From Vibrio tubiashii (GTDB lineage Bacteria; Pseudomonadota; Gammaproteobacteria; Enterobacterales; Vibrionaceae): a DNA stretch of 64,000 nucleotides. The translations under genes were made by a program, and so were the position numbers. How positions within the stretch are numbered: position 1 is the first letter of the stretch; the number at the start of each line of letters is the position of its first letter. Shown one piece after another: positions 62,772 through 64,000 of this stretch. The notes under the pieces were generated by a model that made no database searches, had not been told where the DNA came from, and saw only the letters and a list, made by a program, of their open reading frames with translations. The stretch spans positions 1 to 64,000 of the forward strand of contig JRWQ01000016.1 in NCBI GenBank assembly GCA_000775715.1. The letters are read 5' to 3'.

Positions 62772-63362
62772 TTACTTTTTCAGTAGGAAGTTCACAATTT
62801 GGTAGAACTCGTCAGCGGTACGAGCTTGAACCAAGTAGCGATTATTGACTACAACTGCTGGCACACCTTGAATCCCTGCTTGCTTGAAGTTCTTGTCAAA
62901 GCGTCGCACCATTGAATCTACCGCAAAGCCGTTAAAAGCGGCGTCATATTTTTTCCCATCAATACCTTCATCAATGAATATCTGACGCAATTGCTCGTCA
63001 TTCTTTGGCGCTTGCTTGAGGTTGTGAATACGGTTAAACATTACTGCAGACATCTTGTCTTCTACCTTGAGAGAAACCATAGTCGCGTATGCTTTGCTCA
63101 TCGACATACCCATGCTTCCACCCATAAAAGAAACATGATTCTTTTGCAGTTTTACCCCTTCAGGAAGCTTAGTTTTTAGGTTCGCAATCAATGGCTCAAA
63201 GCTGTGGCAGTGAGGGCAGTAGAACGAAAAGAACTCAGTGACGGTTGGCTTTTTCGAGGCTTCAAGGTCGAGAACTTGGTAGTGTTCACCTTCCTTGAAC
63301 TGTTCGGCATGAACTGAAAAACTAAGCAGCAAGGAAACGACAAGTGTGAACAGCTTTTTCAT
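62772..63362 (-). CDS. dsbA: Thiol:disulfide interchange protein DsbA
   Basis: DsbA introduces disulfide bonds in periplasmic proteins. The 196-residue precursor has a signal peptide (1-19, ending VHA), the active site C49-P-H-C52 in FYCPHCHSF, and the cis-proline loop GVPAVVV. In V. cholerae this protein (TcpG) is needed for virulence-factor folding. The gene follows srkA by 26 nt, the conserved srkA-dsbA operon. Confidence 0.97.
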   Translation of the reverse strand: MKKLFTLVVSLLLSFSVHAEQFKEGEHYQVLDLEASKKPTVTEFFSFYCPHCHSFEPLIANLKTKLPEGVKLQKNHVSFMGGSMGMSMSKAYATMVSLKVEDKMSAVMFNRIHNLKQAPKNDEQLRQIFIDEGIDGKKYDAAFNGFAVDSMVRRFDKNFKQAGIQGVPAVVVNNRYLVQARTADEFYQIVNFLLKK

Positions 63363-63388
63363 TATTATACTCCATTAAATAGGCTTGA

Positions 63389-64000
63389 TTACCACTGCGG
63401 CATAAGCGAGAGCGGTGGTTCATCTAGTGTAGAAATTTGCTCCTTAAAAGCAAGCACCTGACTCTCCCAATATTTTGGATCATTAAACCAAGGAAAAGCG
63501 AGAGGAAATGCCGGATCTTGCCACCGTTTTGCTAACCATGCCATGTAGTGCACCATACGTAGACCGCGTAGAGGCTCGATTAGTTTCAACTCACTAGGGT
63601 TGAAGTCGTTAAATTCCTCGTACGCTTCTAAAATAATATCAAGCTGCATTAGCTTATCGGTGCGCTCTCCGTTTAGTAGCATCCACAAGTCTTGTATAGC
63701 TGGACCATTACGTGAATCATCAAGGTCGACAAACATAGGGCCATCGCGCCATAGAATGTTACCAGGGTGGCAGTCACCGTGCAGGCGAATGATGTTGGTT
63801 GAATCATCCCAGTGATTTTCGAGCGACTTAATCAGCAAGTCGAGGTCGTTGAAAAAGGCATTTTCTAAGTGCATCGGAATAAACTGAGAATTCTGCAACA
63901 GCTTGCGCGGCTGATAGACATACTCTTCGAGCCCAATGGTTGAGCGATGCTTGAAGGTATGCTTTGCGCCGACTTTGTGGATTCGACCTAAAAAGCGCCC
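63389..64000 (-). CDS. srkA: Stress response kinase A (5'-truncated by window edge)
   Basis: SrkA (YihE/RdoA) is a Ser/Thr protein kinase of the choline-kinase-like fold linked to the Cpx envelope stress response and cell survival. The frame is open to the right edge, giving the C-terminal 203 residues: GRFLGRIHKVG near the edge, then catalytic HGDCHPGNILWRDG and the metal-binding VDLDD. The N-terminal ATP-binding part lies outside. A TTG inside the frame (63898) is not the start. Confidence 0.95.
   Translation of the reverse strand, partial: GRFLGRIHKVGAKHTFKHRSTIGLEEYVYQPRKLLQNSQFIPMHLENAFFNDLDLLIKSLENHWDDSTNIIRLHGDCHPGNILWRDGPMFVDLDDSRNGPAIQDLWMLLNGERTDKLMQLDIILEAYEEFNDFNPSELKLIEPLRGLRMVHYMAWLAKRWQDPAFPLAFPWFNDPKYWESQVLAFKEQISTLDEPPLSLMPQW

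Overview
The window is core chromosome from a Vibrio species (or a very close relative in Vibrionaceae). It carries the replication origin of the large chromosome. The assignment rests on gene order and protein identity: hemG-trkH-yigZ / fadBA, the atp operon, parAB-rsmG-mnmG, an oriC between mnmG and mioC, mnmE-yidC-yidD-rnpA-rpmH, an amino-acid ABC operon between rpmH and dnaA, dnaA-dnaN-recF-gyrB, then ibpA, avtA, glyQS, ilvGMEDA, comM and srkA-dsbA. As I remember it, this is the Vibrio cholerae chromosome 1 arrangement. The exact species cannot be told from the sequence alone.

Layout. 1-400: promoter and antiterminated leader of an rRNA operon that leaves the window to the left (minus strand). 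0.4-3.1 kb: hemG, trkH, yigZ. 3.1-6.7 kb: fadBA with a FadR-type operator. 6.7-9.0 kb: divergent purine transporter/regulator pair (punR/punC). 9.0-10.7 kb: divergent polar amino-acid binding protein and permease. 10.8-12.1 kb: glmU. 12.2-19.3 kb: nine-gene F1Fo ATP synthase operon. 19.4-23.6 kb: mnmG-rsmG-parA-parB. 23.7-24.1 kb: oriC (three AT-rich GATC 13-mers, three DnaA boxes, 14 GATC sites in about 230 bp). 24.1-28.5 kb: mioC, mnmE, yidC, yidD, rnpA, rpmH. 28.7-31.0 kb: cystine-type ABC transporter. 31.3-37.4 kb: dnaA-dnaN-recF-gyrB, with a parS-like palindrome at the end of recF. 37.6-38.3 kb: heat-shock gene ibpA with a sigma-32 promoter and a ROSE-like thermometer. 38.4-42.9 kb: avtA, glyQ-glyS. 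43.1-43.9 kb: manganese exporter under a yybP-ykoY riboswitch. 44-51 kb: the most variable-looking part, with a chitin-oligosaccharide-type binding protein without its transporter, a Rob-like regulator with a doubled C-terminal part, an OpgC-type acyltransferase with a small lipoprotein, tusA, a LysR regulator and a 112-bp inverted-repeat element. 51-59 kb: acuI and ilvGMEDA with its ilvL leader peptide and attenuator. 59-64 kb: comM, a DUF2860 barrel protein, a YihG-type acyltransferase, dsbA and the 5'-truncated srkA.

How it works together. The oriC neighbourhood gathers replication (dnaA, dnaN, recF, gyrB), segregation (parAB and a candidate parS), translation (rrn, rpmH, rnpA, mnmE/mnmG, glyQS) and energy (atp) genes, the usual gene-dosage arrangement of fast-growing bacteria. 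I found no transposase, phage gene, CRISPR array, defence island or tRNA gene. Nothing here amounts to a clear new system. The observations most worth checking are the recF parS-like site, the permease with a lipoprotein-type N-terminus, the 112-bp inverted-repeat element, the heptamer arrays around gyrB/ibpA, and the orphan binding protein with its neighbouring regulator.
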